Source of the DNA: Herbidospora yilanensis
Lineage (GTDB): Bacteria; Actinomycetota; Actinomycetes; Streptosporangiales; Streptosporangiaceae
Assembly (NCBI RefSeq): GCF_001570565.1
Contig: NZ_BBXE01000023.1
Coordinates: forward strand, 175,820 to 239,819
Direction: 5' to 3'
Length of the DNA: 64,000 nt
Shown: positions 50,426 through 58,901 of the stretch, in pieces
How positions within the stretch are numbered: position 1 is the first letter of the stretch
How the letters are laid out: each line of letters starts with the position of its first letter
Made by a program: the position numbers and the translations under genes
Notes under the pieces: model-generated
Told to the model about the DNA's origin: nothing
What the model saw: only the letters and a program-made list of their open reading frames with translations
Database searches by the model: none

Positions 50426-51733
50426 CCGGGCCGCCTCGATGTCGGCCTCCAGCGACCGGTCCGCCGGGTGGTCTCCGGCGCGGATCGCCAGCGCGCGGTC
50501 GGCGGCCACCAGCTCGCAGGCCAGGATGATCTCGTAGGGCTCCCGCGCCGCGAGGCACGCCCGTGCCGCCTGGGTGCCGAACCCGGCGTGGTCTTCCACG
50601 CTGCGCGACAGGACCGCGCCGCCCAGGGTCACCGGGGCGGCGAGTTGGCGCAACGAGGCGAGGGCGTCGTGGGCGACGTACTCCAGGATCAGCGCGCCCG
50701 AGCCTCCCGGCGACCCGGCGAGGAAGGGCGGCAGGCCGGTGTAGGCCGGCTCCATCAGCGTGGCCAGCCGGGCGGTCGACAACGACGCCGTCTGCACCAG
50801 CGCCGCCCTAAGGGCGTCGAGGGCCAGCGCGACCGGCGCGGTGTGGAAGTTGCCGTTGTGCCAGGCCGCCTCGCCGGCGATCAGCGGGTTCTCGGCCGCC
50901 GAGTTCATGTCGATGGTGACCGCCCGGCGGGCGACGTCGAGGGCGTCGAAGGCCGCGCCGTGGACCTGCGGCAGCGCGCGGTAGCCGTAGGGATCCTGGA
51001 GGCGGCCGGCGGGGGAGTGGTCGTCGAGGAGGGCGCTCAGCGCGGCGGCGACCCTGGCCTGACCGGGGTGGCGGCGGGCGCGCTGGACCTCGTACGCGAG
51101 CGGTTCGACCGACGCCCCGGCGGCCCGCCACGTGCGGGCGGCGACCCGCACCGACGCCTCCAGCAACCGGGCCAGATCGGCGCAGGCCAAGGCGGCGTCG
51201 GCCAGGGTGAGGGCGTTGGAGCTGATGAACGGCAGGGCGTCGGCGGAGGCCAGCGGGAACCGGGGACCGTTCCATGGTTTCTCGCCGAGCAGGCAGAGCG
51301 CCGTGGTCGACAGGGCGGTGAGGTCGCCGGTGCCGATCGCGCCGTAGAGCCTGATCGGCGGGGCGGCCCCGGCGTTGATCGCCTCGGCCAGGACGGGGAG
51401 CAGCGCCGGGTTGATCCCGGACCCGCCGCGCAGGAGCTGGTTGAGGCGGACCGTCAGCATGGCGGTCGCGCGGGCCGGTCCGACGAGCGGCCCGGCGCCT
51501 CCGGCGTGGCTGCGCAGCAGGTCGAGGCCGGGTTCGTGCACCTCGACGTCCTTGTTGGCCCCCACGCCGGTGGTGCGGCCGTAGACCGGGCCGGTCTGCG
51601 CGCGGGCGGCGGCGAAGGCGTCTTCGGCCCGGGCCGGGGAGCCCAGTTCGACCTTCGCCGTGCCGTAGCCGACCGCCCTGACCTCGTCGCAGGTCAGGGT
51701 CGAGCCGTCGAGCAGGACCGTCCTAGTCGTCAA
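50408..51733 (-). CDS. Aromatic amino acid ammonia-lyase homologue lacking the MIO triad
   Basis: A 441-residue member of the histidine/phenylalanine/tyrosine ammonia-lyase family. It keeps the active-site outline: Tyr51 (VYGRTTGVG), QDPYGYRALPQVHG (246-259), NSAAENPL (277-284), GNFHTAPVA and SVEDHAGFG. The region that normally reads G-A-S-G-D-L, whose Ala-Ser-Gly cyclises to the MIO cofactor, reads GAIGTGDL (131-138). The usual N-G-T-Q segment is ISSN here. A functional lyase is therefore doubtful, or it belongs to a distinct subfamily. It starts at a TTG (51733) inside the end of the holin-like gene, with which it overlaps by 11 bases. Confidence 0.85.
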   Translation of the reverse strand: MTTRTVLLDGSTLTCDEVRAVGYGTAKVELGSPARAEDAFAAARAQTGPVYGRTTGVGANKDVEVHEPGLDLLRSHAGGAGPLVGPARATAMLTVRLNQLLRGGSGINPALLPVLAEAINAGAAPPIRLYGAIGTGDLTALSTTALCLLGEKPWNGPRFPLASADALPFISSNALTLADAALACADLARLLEASVRVAARTWRAAGASVEPLAYEVQRARRHPGQARVAAALSALLDDHSPAGRLQDPYGYRALPQVHGAAFDALDVARRAVTIDMNSAAENPLIAGEAAWHNGNFHTAPVALALDALRAALVQTASLSTARLATLMEPAYTGLPPFLAGSPGGSGALILEYVAHDALASLRQLAAPVTLGGAVLSRSVEDHAGFGTQAARACLAAREPYEIILACELVAADRALAIRAGDHPADRSLEADIEAARSALAD

Positions 51734-52097
51734 TTCCGAAGATCAGGTCGAGCAGCCAGGAGATCACGCCGATGATGATCGCTCCCCAGAAGGCCGCCCA
51801 GAAACCGACGACCTCGAACGGGAGTGTCAGCTGATCGGCGATCCAGCTGGTCAGGAGGAGCAGGCCGGCGTTCACGACCAGCGCGAACAGACCCAGCGTG
51901 AGGACATAGAAGGCGCAGCCGATCGTTTTGATGATCGGCTTGAGCAGGGCGTTGATCACCCCGAAGATCAGCGCCACCGCGAGCAGCGTGCCGATCTCTT
52001 TGGCGGTCGACTCGCCGCCGACCGTGATTCCGTCGACGACGCGGGTCGACACCCACAATGCCGCCGCGACCACGAGGATCTTGACGATGTATTTCAC
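51723..52097 (-). CDS. Phage-holin-family membrane protein
   Basis: A 124-residue integral membrane protein of the phage holin 4-2/DUF family (COG1950). It has four hydrophobic helices: about 5-25, 35-55, 60-85 and 95-120. The segments LIFGVINALLKPIIKTI and FWAAFWGAIIIGVISWLLDL are diagnostic. Despite its name it is a common chromosomal bacterial protein, not a sign of a prophage. GTG 52097 has GAGG 9 bases before it. It overlaps the start of the ammonia-lyase homologue, so the two are coupled, although the functional link is not clear. Confidence 0.88.
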   Translation of the reverse strand: MKYIVKILVVAAALWVSTRVVDGITVGGESTAKEIGTLLAVALIFGVINALLKPIIKTIGCAFYVLTLGLFALVVNAGLLLLTSWIADQLTLPFEVVGFWAAFWGAIIIGVISWLLDLIFGIDD

Positions 52098-52212
52098 GAG
52101 GGTGATCCTCGCATGTCCGGCCCGCTCTGGCGAAGGTCGCGTGACTCTGACCCGTTGTTGGGCATAGGTGGTGATCGTCCCGGGAAATCACCGCTTGGGG
52201 GTGGGCCAGATC

Positions 52213-52494
52213 ATGAACGTCGACCAGCTCGAACAGCTCTCCGCGAAGGAACTGCACGACCGCGCGGTCCGGTATGCCGTGCGCCACGGCGACTTCGGCT
52301 TCCTGTGGGACCTGCTGAAGGTCATCCCGGCCGCCCAGGGCGCCAGCGGCCACGAGGGGGAGACCGCCAACGACCTGAGCAGGGTCTCCGCGCTGCTCAG
52401 CGACGCCATGGCGGCCGGCGAGGGCAACCTGGGAGAGGCGCTGCGCCCGGTCTACATCGAGTACCTCTCCAAGCACAACGACCCCGACGACTAG
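52213..52494 (+). CDS. Conserved hypothetical helical protein
   Basis: A 93-residue soluble protein, predicted mainly helical: MNVDQLEQLSAKELHDRAVR at the start and WDLLKVIPAAQGASGHEGET in the middle. I recall similar actinobacterial proteins of unknown function, but cannot name a family. ATG 52213 follows GGGGGTGGG; TTG/GTG starts upstream (52168) lack a ribosome site. It converges with the ApbE gene, with a 4-base overlap, and is divergent from the holin-like gene. Confidence 0.68.
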   Translation: MNVDQLEQLSAKELHDRAVRYAVRHGDFGFLWDLLKVIPAAQGASGHEGETANDLSRVSALLSDAMAAGEGNLGEALRPVYIEYLSKHNDPDD

Positions 52495-53297
52495 CTCGCC
52501 TTGACGTCGGGCCCGTAGACGAGGAACCCCGGCGTGCTGGTCACCCGGCCGTCGAGCCCGGTGAGCATCACGTCGTAGGGGGTCGCCTGGGTGTCCTTCG
52601 GCAGCGCGATCTCCCGGGCGAACCGGCGGGCCCGGACCGAGCCCATGGCGTGCAGCGCCGTGGCGTACGCCCCTGCCGTCGCGAGGTCGGGCCCGACGAC
52701 GGTCACGGAGGCCAGGTCGCCCTGCGTGCCCGAGCCGCTCGGCCGCTCGGCGGTGGCGACCGCCAGGTCGTGGGCGAAGACGACCCGTGAGACGGCCCCC
52801 TCGCTCGGGTCCTTGAGCCCGACCCGCCAGGGCACCCCCGGCCGGGCCGATCCCCGGACGCGCACGTCGCCGTCGGCGCTGACGCAGTGGTCCACCGCCC
52901 CTGCGGCGGCCAGCGCGCGGGAGACCCGTTCGAGGGCCCAGTCGCGCACGTATCCCGATCCGGCCGTCTCGCCCGTCGAGCCGCCGAAGAACCCGTCGGT
53001 GACCTTGTCGAGCTCGGCGATCCGCTGGAGGACCTCGGTCACCTCGGGAGCCGCCTCCTCGGGCGTGATCTCGCCGCGCGCCAGCCGGTTGAGCTGGCTG
53101 TCGGGCCGCCGGGTGCTGAACGTCTCCTCGACCCAGCGCAGCCAACCGAACGCGTCGTCGAGGAGCGGGCGCAGCTCCCGCTGCGGGAGAGCCGTACGGA
53201 TGTCGATCCCGACATGCGATCCCATCAGGTCCTCAGCTCGGTGAGCACCGGGGAAGCGGTCGATGCGGCGGGTGGTGGTGTCCGTAGAGGTAGTCAT
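52491..53297 (-). CDS. FAD:protein FMN transferase (ApbE)
   Basis: Enzyme of the ApbE family that attaches FMN to a Thr or Ser of target flavoproteins, usually outside the membrane. The 268-residue protein has TFSTRRPDSQLNRL (60-73), an ADGDVRVRGSARPG FAD-site segment and a late metal-site TPYDVMLTG. No signal peptide is visible. Its usual targets, FMN-binding-domain proteins or ferric-reductase-type membrane proteins, are not nearby. ATG 53297 has AAGGAG. It is divergent from a two-component system, with 149 bases between them, which suggests co-regulation. Confidence 0.88.
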   Translation of the reverse strand: MTTSTDTTTRRIDRFPGAHRAEDLMGSHVGIDIRTALPQRELRPLLDDAFGWLRWVEETFSTRRPDSQLNRLARGEITPEEAAPEVTEVLQRIAELDKVTDGFFGGSTGETAGSGYVRDWALERVSRALAAAGAVDHCVSADGDVRVRGSARPGVPWRVGLKDPSEGAVSRVVFAHDLAVATAERPSGSGTQGDLASVTVVGPDLATAGAYATALHAMGSVRARRFAREIALPKDTQATPYDVMLTGLDGRVTSTPGFLVYGPDVKAS

Positions 53298-53446
53298 CGC
53301 ACTCCTTCGTCTCCGAGCTGAGATACGCGCCGGAGCAGGGACGCGTTCAAGCCCGATAACGATTCAATCTCAGAACGTTCGTCCCTTTTAAGAGGTATGT
53401 CGGATCCTTTACTTTACTCAGCGACTTTTCATGAACCGACGGCACA

Positions 53447-54145
53447 ATGTCCGCTGTGCCAGAGACCCGAGTGCTCGTCGTGGACGACGAGCCCGAAGTG
53501 CGGACCGCCATCGCCCGCGCGCTCCGCGTCGAGGGCCACCGCGTGGCCAGCGCCGTCGACGGCGTGACCGCCCTCGCCGCCATCGCCGGGAACGCTCCCG
53601 ACGTGGTCGTCCTGGACGTGATGATGCCCGACATGGACGGCCTGGAGGTCTGCCGCCGCCTCCGCAAGAACGGCGACCGCACCCCCGTCCTGATGCTGAC
53701 CGCGCTCGACGGCGTGGGCGACCGGGTGGCCGGTCTGGACGCCGGCGCCGACGACTACCTGGTCAAGCCGTTCGCCCTGGAGGAGCTCTTCGCCCGCGTC
53801 CGCGCGCTGCTGCGCAGGACCGCCCCGCCACCCGACACCTCCTTCGCCGACCTCCACCTGCTGCCCGACCGCCGCCAGGCCCGCCGCGGCACCCGGGTCT
53901 TCGACCTCACCCGCACCGAGTACGCGCTGCTCGAACTGCTGATCCGCAACGGCGGCCAGGTGCTGACCCGGGAGGTCATCCTGGAGCGGATCTGGGGCTA
54001 CGAGTTCACCCCCGGGTCGAACTCCCTGGAGGTCTACATCCGCTACCTGCGCCGCAAGACCGAGGCCGGCGGCGAACCGCGGCTCATCCAGACCGTGCAC
54101 GGCCTGGGCTACGCCCTGCGGTCCACGGGGCGGGAGCGCTCGTGA
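53447..54145 (+). CDS. OmpR-family response regulator (MprA-like)
   Basis: A 232-residue two-component response regulator. The receiver domain has the acidic pair at 13-14 (VVDDEPEV), phospho-acceptor Asp57 ([10 protein letters not shown]) and Lys107 (YLVKPFA). The C-terminal winged helix has [20 protein letters not shown] and [13 protein letters not shown]. It resembles MprA/PrrA-type regulators of mycobacteria. ATG 53447 has no ribosome site, so initiation could be leaderless; GTG 53456 is an alternative. The stop overlaps the histidine-kinase start. Confidence 0.93.
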   Translation: MSAVPETRVLVVDDEPEVRTAIARALRVEGHRVASAVDGVTALAAIAGNAPDVVVLDVMMPDMDGLEVCRRLRKNGDRTPVLMLTALDGVGDRVAGLDAGADDYLVKPFALEELFARVRALLRRTAPPPDTSFADLHLLPDRRQARRGTRVFDLTRTEYALLELLIRNGGQVLTREVILERIWGYEFTPGSNSLEVYIRYLRRKTEAGGEPRLIQTVHGLGYALRSTGRERS

Positions 54146-55182
54146 AACTGCACTGGCGGATGGCGCTGGCCTCGGCGCTGGCCGGGGCGGTCAGCGTGCT
54201 CGTGGTCATCTACGCGGCCTACCGGATCACCTGCGACCGCTTCGAGTCGGCGATGGGCGGCTACGGCTACCGCCCGCCGTCGGGCGTGCTGGCCGGCCTC
54301 GCCGAGGTGACCGACCTCGGCTGGCCCTTCTTCGCCATCGCCCTCGGCGGCCTCTGCCTGTCGGGGGCGCTGGGCTGGATCGCCGCCTGGACGGGACTGC
54401 GCCCCGTCGGCAAGTTCAAGGACGCCGCCCAGCGGGTGACCGACACCAGCGACCTGACCACCCGGATCGACGTCACCGGCGACGACGAGCTCGGCAGCCT
54501 GGCCCGCAGCTTCAACACGATGCTCGACGCCCTGGAACGCTCGGCCAAGGCCCAGAAGCGCCTGGTGGCCGACGCGTCCCACGAACTGCGCACCCCCCTG
54601 ACGGCGGTGCGCACCAACGCCGAACTCCTCCAGCGCGGCCGCCTGCCCGCCGGGGAGCGCGACGAGGTGGCCGCGGCGGTGATCAGCGGCCTGGAGGAAC
54701 TGACCGGCCTGGTCTCCGACATCGTCGAGCTCGCCCGCGACGAGGAGCCCCAGGCCCTGGTGGAGCCGCTGCGCCTCGACGAGCTCGTCGCCAGGGAGAT
54801 CACCCGGGCCGCCTCCCACTGGCCCCTGATCAGATACGCCTCCGGCCTGGAACCCGTCGTGGTCCTGGGCGTCGCCGACCGGCTCTCCCGGGCGGTCGGC
54901 AACGTCCTGGACAACGCCGCCAAGTACAGCCCCGCCGGCGCGACGGTCGAGGTCCTGCTGCGCGACGGCGTCCTGACCGTCCGCGACCACGGCCCCGGCA
55001 TCGCCGTCGAGGACCTCCCGCACGTCTTCGACCGCTTCTACCGCGCCTCCGGCGCCCGCGCCATGCCCGGCTCCGGCCTGGGCCTGGCCATCGTCCGCCA
55101 GGTCGTCGACAGCCACGGCGGATCGGTTTCCGCAGGTCCCGCTCCCGGCGGCGGCACGCTCGTGAAGCTGGCCTTCCCGTAG
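54142..55182 (+). CDS. Sensor histidine kinase (MprB-like)
   Basis: Membrane sensor kinase of 346 residues. Two membrane helices (about 9-27 and 63-84) enclose a short external loop of about 35 residues ([17 protein letters not shown]). The HAMP domain (about 84-135) contains [17 protein letters not shown], the phospho-acceptor is His147 ([10 protein letters not shown]), and the ATPase domain has [17 protein letters not shown] and GSGLGLAIV. The loop is too short for a classic sensor fold. GTG 54142 overlaps the response-regulator stop (GTGA), so the two are translationally coupled. The signal is unknown. Confidence 0.94.
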   Translation: MKLHWRMALASALAGAVSVLVVIYAAYRITCDRFESAMGGYGYRPPSGVLAGLAEVTDLGWPFFAIALGGLCLSGALGWIAAWTGLRPVGKFKDAAQRVTDTSDLTTRIDVTGDDELGSLARSFNTMLDALERSAKAQKRLVADASHELRTPLTAVRTNAELLQRGRLPAGERDEVAAAVISGLEELTGLVSDIVELARDEEPQALVEPLRLDELVAREITRAASHWPLIRYASGLEPVVVLGVADRLSRAVGNVLDNAAKYSPAGATVEVLLRDGVLTVRDHGPGIAVEDLPHVFDRFYRASGARAMPGSGLGLAIVRQVVDSHGGSVSAGPAPGGGTLVKLAFP

Positions 55183-55193
55183 GGTGCTGTTTC

Positions 55194-55583
55194 ATGGGAG
55201 ATGTACGGGTTACCCGGACCCCATCCGGTTTCGTGGCGACCAACGACCGGGGCGCGCAGGTGGCCCTGGGGCACGGTGACGGCCAGTTCGGCGCGGTCGA
55301 GCTGCTCCAGGTCGCCGTGGGGGCCTGCAACGCGATGACCGTCGAGCCGCTGACCACGCAACGCGGCCTCCGGCTGCCCGAGCTTTCCGTGACGATCAGT
55401 GCGGAAAGGTCTGCTCCGACCCTGCTGGGCAAAGTGACGGTCAGCTACGAAATCGAGCTGCCCGAGGGCATGCCGATGGCCAAGTTCCATGAGATAGCCC
55501 AGCGTGTGCACGACAGGCACTGCATCGTGAGCCGATCCCTGGAAGCCGGGACCGAGGTCAAGCTCGACCTGCCGGACTCCTGA
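55194..55583 (+). CDS. OsmC family peroxiredoxin-like protein
   Basis: A 129-residue member of the OsmC/Ohr family, thiol-dependent peroxidases that reduce organic hydroperoxides. The two catalytic cysteines are Cys45 (GACNAMTVE) and Cys110 (RHCIVSRS). It is closer to the OsmC/YhfA group than to Ohr. It starts 12 bases after the histidine-kinase gene and could be under its control or in its transcript. Length and fold fit. No own terminator is clear after it. Confidence 0.9.
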   Translation: MGDVRVTRTPSGFVATNDRGAQVALGHGDGQFGAVELLQVAVGACNAMTVEPLTTQRGLRLPELSVTISAERSAPTLLGKVTVSYEIELPEGMPMAKFHEIAQRVHDRHCIVSRSLEAGTEVKLDLPDS

Positions 55584-55921
55584 GACTTAGACCAACAACC
55601 GGCTGTGCCATTGCGCGGTCCTTAAGGTCGGTTCAGTAACGTGGAAGCAGGTCAAGGGGGCTGGAAAGCCACCACATAAGCCTTTTTCCCATAAGGGCGC
55701 GGAGGGGGAACCGCGCCCGAGAGCGGGGGAAGCCGTCCAGATGCCTTTGGGGGAGGGCGTCTCGGCGGCACCGCTTGGAGTCGGGGCCGGCGCAGTTGGG
55801 GGACTGCGTCGGCCCCGACGTATGTTCGAAGGTCGCCGCGACTCTGCGCGATGGTGATGTCACCGCTGGTAGTGTGTCGCCAAAAGAGCCGATGCTCCCC
55901 CATCTTTGTGAGGCATCCCCC
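55584..55921. other. 338-base region between the OsmC and NYN genes
   Basis: The first 100 bases hold a direct T-rich stretch (CCTTTTTCCC, 55681-55690). An 8-bp perfect hairpin follows (55695-55702 with 55711-55718) in a G-rich, unusually purine-rich patch. I see no matching riboswitch and no convincing gene. A TAGTGT -10-like box at 55870-55875 probably belongs to the NYN gene. Confidence 0.6.
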
Positions 55922-56548
55922 GTGCCTGATCGCGTCATCCTGTTCCTCGATTACCAGAACGTCTACAAAGGCGCTCGCGAGACGTTTCACGAGCCGTCGC
56001 TCGCGCCCGGCAGAGACGGGCAGATCGATCCCCTTCGCCTGGGCGCCTGGCTGATCGAGAACAGCCGTTACGACCGGGAACTGACCGAGGTCCGGGTCTA
56101 CCGCGGCCAGCCTCACCCGTCGAGGGATGCCAAGGGGCATGCGGCCTTCGTCCGTCAGCGGGTCGCCTGGGAGAGTGACCCGCGAGTCGTCGGCGTCTTC
56201 CGCGATCTGCGCTATCCCCGCGGGTGGCCGGATCGGTGCGCGCCCGGGCTGAAGCCCCAGGAGAAGGGCATCGACGTCGCCCTTGCGATCGACTACGTGA
56301 AGCTGGCGTTGGAAGGCCGATATGACGTCGGCGTTCTCATGTCGACAGACAGCGACCTGAAGCCCGCGCTTGAGATCGTCGCCGCCATGAGGCCGAGCGG
56401 CGGGCCCAGGGTCGAGGCGGCGGCCTGGAAGGGGCCGGGCGCCAAGCGTCCGCTGTCGCTTTCTCAGCCGAAGATCTGGAGCCATCTACTCGACAAGTCC
56501 TGCTACGACGCCGTCCGTGACCCGACCAACTACGGCGTGCCCTTCTGA
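55922..56548 (+). CDS. NYN-domain (PIN-like) RNase-type protein
   Basis: A 208-residue protein of the NYN/LabA (DUF88) family, PIN-fold nucleases with conserved acidic residues. The first conserved site is ILFLDYQNV (Asp10, Asn13). The second is VLMSTDSDLKPALEIV, and GIDVALAIDYVKLALEG lies between. The domain covers the whole protein. GTG 55922 with GAGG 8 bases before it is the preferred start; ATG 55892 would add 10 residues. It is monocistronic and ends at a good intrinsic terminator. RNA processing or defence are possible roles; no direct evidence is seen. Confidence 0.85.
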   Translation: MPDRVILFLDYQNVYKGARETFHEPSLAPGRDGQIDPLRLGAWLIENSRYDRELTEVRVYRGQPHPSRDAKGHAAFVRQRVAWESDPRVVGVFRDLRYPRGWPDRCAPGLKPQEKGIDVALAIDYVKLALEGRYDVGVLMSTDSDLKPALEIVAAMRPSGGPRVEAAAWKGPGAKRPLSLSQPKIWSHLLDKSCYDAVRDPTNYGVPF

Positions 56549-56608
56549 GCCGGCGCTCAGAACAGGTTGCGATGAATGAGTGACTCCTGGTAGTCTTGAC
56601 CCACTGTT

Positions 56609-56644
56609 CCCCGCCATCCACTGGATTGGCGGGGCTATTTTTTT
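56609..56644 (+). terminator. Intrinsic terminator after the NYN gene
   Basis: An 8-bp perfect stem (CCCCGCCA at 56609-56616, TGGCGGGG at 56627-56634), a ten-base loop and a seven-T run (56638-56644). A classic rho-independent terminator. Confidence 0.93.
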
Positions 56645-56797
56645 GGGCCCGGCTCGCGGCCATGAACTCCGGAGTGTCCTCCGGTGCCAACCGGCTCCCC
56701 TTCGCCCGGATGACCACCCCTTGCCGCGCCTGCGTGTGGTCCCTCCGTCCGCCACCACACGTAGCCACGTGAGTCAGGCCGGGCCCATCCGCCCTCG

Positions 56798-57211
56798 TCA
56801 TGGACGGCCTTCGCCCATGCCGGTGAGGCGTCTCACCACCTCGAAGCCGTCGTCGGTGCCGGGCCAGTGGGCCCGGACGGCGGGCAGGCCGGCGCGCCGG
56901 ACGACCGACCGCAACACCGCGACGACCACGATCGCGTCGTCGGCGTACCCCAGCACCGGGATGAAGTCGGGGATCAGGTCGATGGGGACGGCCAGGTAGA
57001 CCAGCAGCAGCCCCAGCCTGACGCGCACCCCGCGCGGCAGGTCGCGGTCGGCGGCCAGGCGGCGGATCAGCCGGAGCACGTCGGGCAGCACCCGCAGCGC
57101 CTCACGCAGCAGGCCGCCGCGCGGGCGCAGGATCGCCAGCGCGGCGATCAGTGTGAGCCAGGTGAGGGCGAGGGCGGCGACGATCGCCAGCCCGATGTCC
57201 GTGACGTCCAT
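56798..57211 (-). CDS. DUF1232 (YkvA-like) membrane protein
   Basis: A 137-residue membrane protein. One helix at about 8-28 is followed by a DUF1232 domain with VYLAVPIDLIPDFIPVLGYA, the family signature, and a soluble tail with TDDGFEVVRRL. DUF1232 proteins are common in bacteria and of unknown function. ATG 57211 has no obvious ribosome site. It stands alone and is divergent from the metallohydrolase gene with 110 bases between them; the 5' region of that gene contains a few ATGs that are not used. Confidence 0.87.
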   Translation of the reverse strand: MDVTDIGLAIVAALALTWLTLIAALAILRPRGGLLREALRVLPDVLRLIRRLAADRDLPRGVRVRLGLLLVYLAVPIDLIPDFIPVLGYADDAIVVVAVLRSVVRRAGLPAVRAHWPGTDDGFEVVRRLTGMGEGRP

Positions 57212-57321
57212 CTTGGCAGCTTCTGTTCTCTATGAGCCTGATCATTATTTATGTCCTGTTCAGTCGGCCCCTTGAGACTCGTCTGTCGCACCCTTCTCGA
57301 CAGCGAGCGGAAGGCTCGAAC

Positions 57322-58821
57322 GTGACAGACAAGCACAACGAAGAGTCCGAGGGCGGGGCCATCTCGCGACGCCAGCTCGTCCGGTACGCCGGAATCGGCG
57401 CGACCCTGGTCGCCGCGAGCCCCCTGGCGACGGCCGGCCCGGCCGCCGCCGACGACGACGCCCGGGACCATGGCAAGCCCGCCGCCCCCGGCGGCCGGAG
57501 CTGGCGCGCCGGCGACCACCACATCCACTCGGAGTACAGCGGAGAGTTCGACACCTCCGTCACACCTCCGAGGTTCCACAAGGGCGCGGACGCCGTCTAC
57601 CCGATCGTGACCAACGCGATCATGGCGAAGCACTTCGGCCTCACTTGGGCCATGTGCACCGACCACGGTGGACCGACGCACTCGAAGGTCAACCTGGAGC
57701 AGGCCTACCCCGACCTGCTGCGCTCGCGCGTCCTGGTGCCCGAGGTCCTGCAGTTCTGGGGCATGGAGTTCGACGCGCCCGCGCTCGACCACCACACCCT
57801 GATGATCCCGCACCACCGGGACGAGGCGCAGCAGCTCTTCGAGCTGGAGCAGCGCTTCGCCAAGCACGACGCCTTCCCCGCCGACCCGGGGCGCGACACC
57901 GAAGCCAAGATGATCGAGTTCCTGAAGGCCGCCAAGGGCATGCCGCACAAGCCCCTGGTGATCGCGCACCACGCGTCGCGCTCCGCCTCGGGCCTGGGCG
58001 TCTACGGCCAGGACACCCCGCGCGAGTTCCGCAACGGCAACAACGTCGCCCCCGACGTCTACGTCGGCTTCGAGGGCGCGCCCGGCCACCAGGCGGGCCC
58101 GCTGATCGGCGGCGCGCGCGGCGGTTACGGCAACCACCCCACCTACGGCGGCTTCGACCAGATGACCGCCCGCGTCGGCGGCCTGTGGGACGCACTGCTC
58201 GGCGAGGGCCGCCGCTGGTGGATCACCGCCACCTCCGACTCGCACGTCCACTGGACGCGCGGCGGCTCCGACTTCTGGCCGGGAGAGTACAGCAAGACCT
58301 ACGTGTACGCCCGCCAGGACTACGCCGACATCATGGACGGCCTGCGCAACGGCCGCATCTGGGTCACCACCGGCGACCTGATCACCAGCCTCGACCTGAC
58401 CGCTCGCGGCCAGGGCCGTGAGGCGGCGATGGGCGAGACCGTCGTCCTGAGCCGCCGCGACCGGGGCGACGTCGAGATCGAGATCAGGTTCCGCCCGCGC
58501 CTGGTGGCCAACGGCAACGGCGACCGCCCCGAGGTCCGCCGCGTCGACCTGATCACCGGCCAGATCACCGGCCCGAACGCCAACCCCGACGCCGACACCA
58601 ACCCCACCACCAAGGTCGAGGCCCGGTTCGGCCCCCGCGACTGGCGCCGGCAGGGCCAGGACTACGTCATCCGCCACACCCTTCGCGACGTCGGGACCGA
58701 CATGTACGCCCGGGTCCGCGGTACCGGCACCGACGAGGCGGAGCCGCTGGCCGACGGCAAGGAGAGCCCCTGGGACGACCTCTGGTTCTACTCCAACCCG
58801 GTCTTCGTCCAGTTCCGCTGA
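57322..58821 (+). CDS. Tat-exported PHP-type metallohydrolase (CehA-like)
   Basis: A 499-residue exported protein. The N-terminus has a Tat signal with Arg16-Arg17 (ISRRQLVR) and a hydrophobic run to about 49. The rest resembles PHP-type CehA/McbA metallohydrolases: GDHHIHSEYSGEFDT near residues 63-77, MCTDHGGPTHSK, VIAHHASR and ATSDSHVHW carry the metal-binding His/Asp residues. It may be a phosphodiesterase or other phosphoester/carbamate hydrolase. GTG 57322 has GGAAGG 7 bases upstream; ATG 57232 lacks a ribosome site and would place the signal internally. A terminator follows. Confidence 0.87.
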   Translation: MTDKHNEESEGGAISRRQLVRYAGIGATLVAASPLATAGPAAADDDARDHGKPAAPGGRSWRAGDHHIHSEYSGEFDTSVTPPRFHKGADAVYPIVTNAIMAKHFGLTWAMCTDHGGPTHSKVNLEQAYPDLLRSRVLVPEVLQFWGMEFDAPALDHHTLMIPHHRDEAQQLFELEQRFAKHDAFPADPGRDTEAKMIEFLKAAKGMPHKPLVIAHHASRSASGLGVYGQDTPREFRNGNNVAPDVYVGFEGAPGHQAGPLIGGARGGYGNHPTYGGFDQMTARVGGLWDALLGEGRRWWITATSDSHVHWTRGGSDFWPGEYSKTYVYARQDYADIMDGLRNGRIWVTTGDLITSLDLTARGQGREAAMGETVVLSRRDRGDVEIEIRFRPRLVANGNGDRPEVRRVDLITGQITGPNANPDADTNPTTKVEARFGPRDWRRQGQDYVIRHTLRDVGTDMYARVRGTGTDEAEPLADGKESPWDDLWFYSNPVFVQFR

Positions 58822-58833
58822 CCTGATGGGTCC

Positions 58834-58864
58834 AGCCCGGTTTTCCGTCCCGGGAAACCGGGCT
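58834..58864 (+). terminator. Intrinsic terminator after the metallohydrolase
   Basis: Ten-bp perfect stem AGCCCGGTTT (58834-58843) with AAACCGGGCT (58855-58864) and an eleven-base loop. Followed by TGTCGTC, with only a weak T-tract. Confidence 0.75.
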
Positions 58865-58901
58865 TGTCGTCATATCTCGTCATTCGCCTAGGATCGTCCG
58901 C

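Noticed and set aside
51723..52097. Holin-family protein as a sign of prophage
   Set aside because: No other phage genes or integration site; the family is a usual chromosomal one.
55600..55780. Riboswitch upstream of the NYN gene
   Set aside because: The purine-rich patch has only one 8-bp stem and does not match a known riboswitch core.
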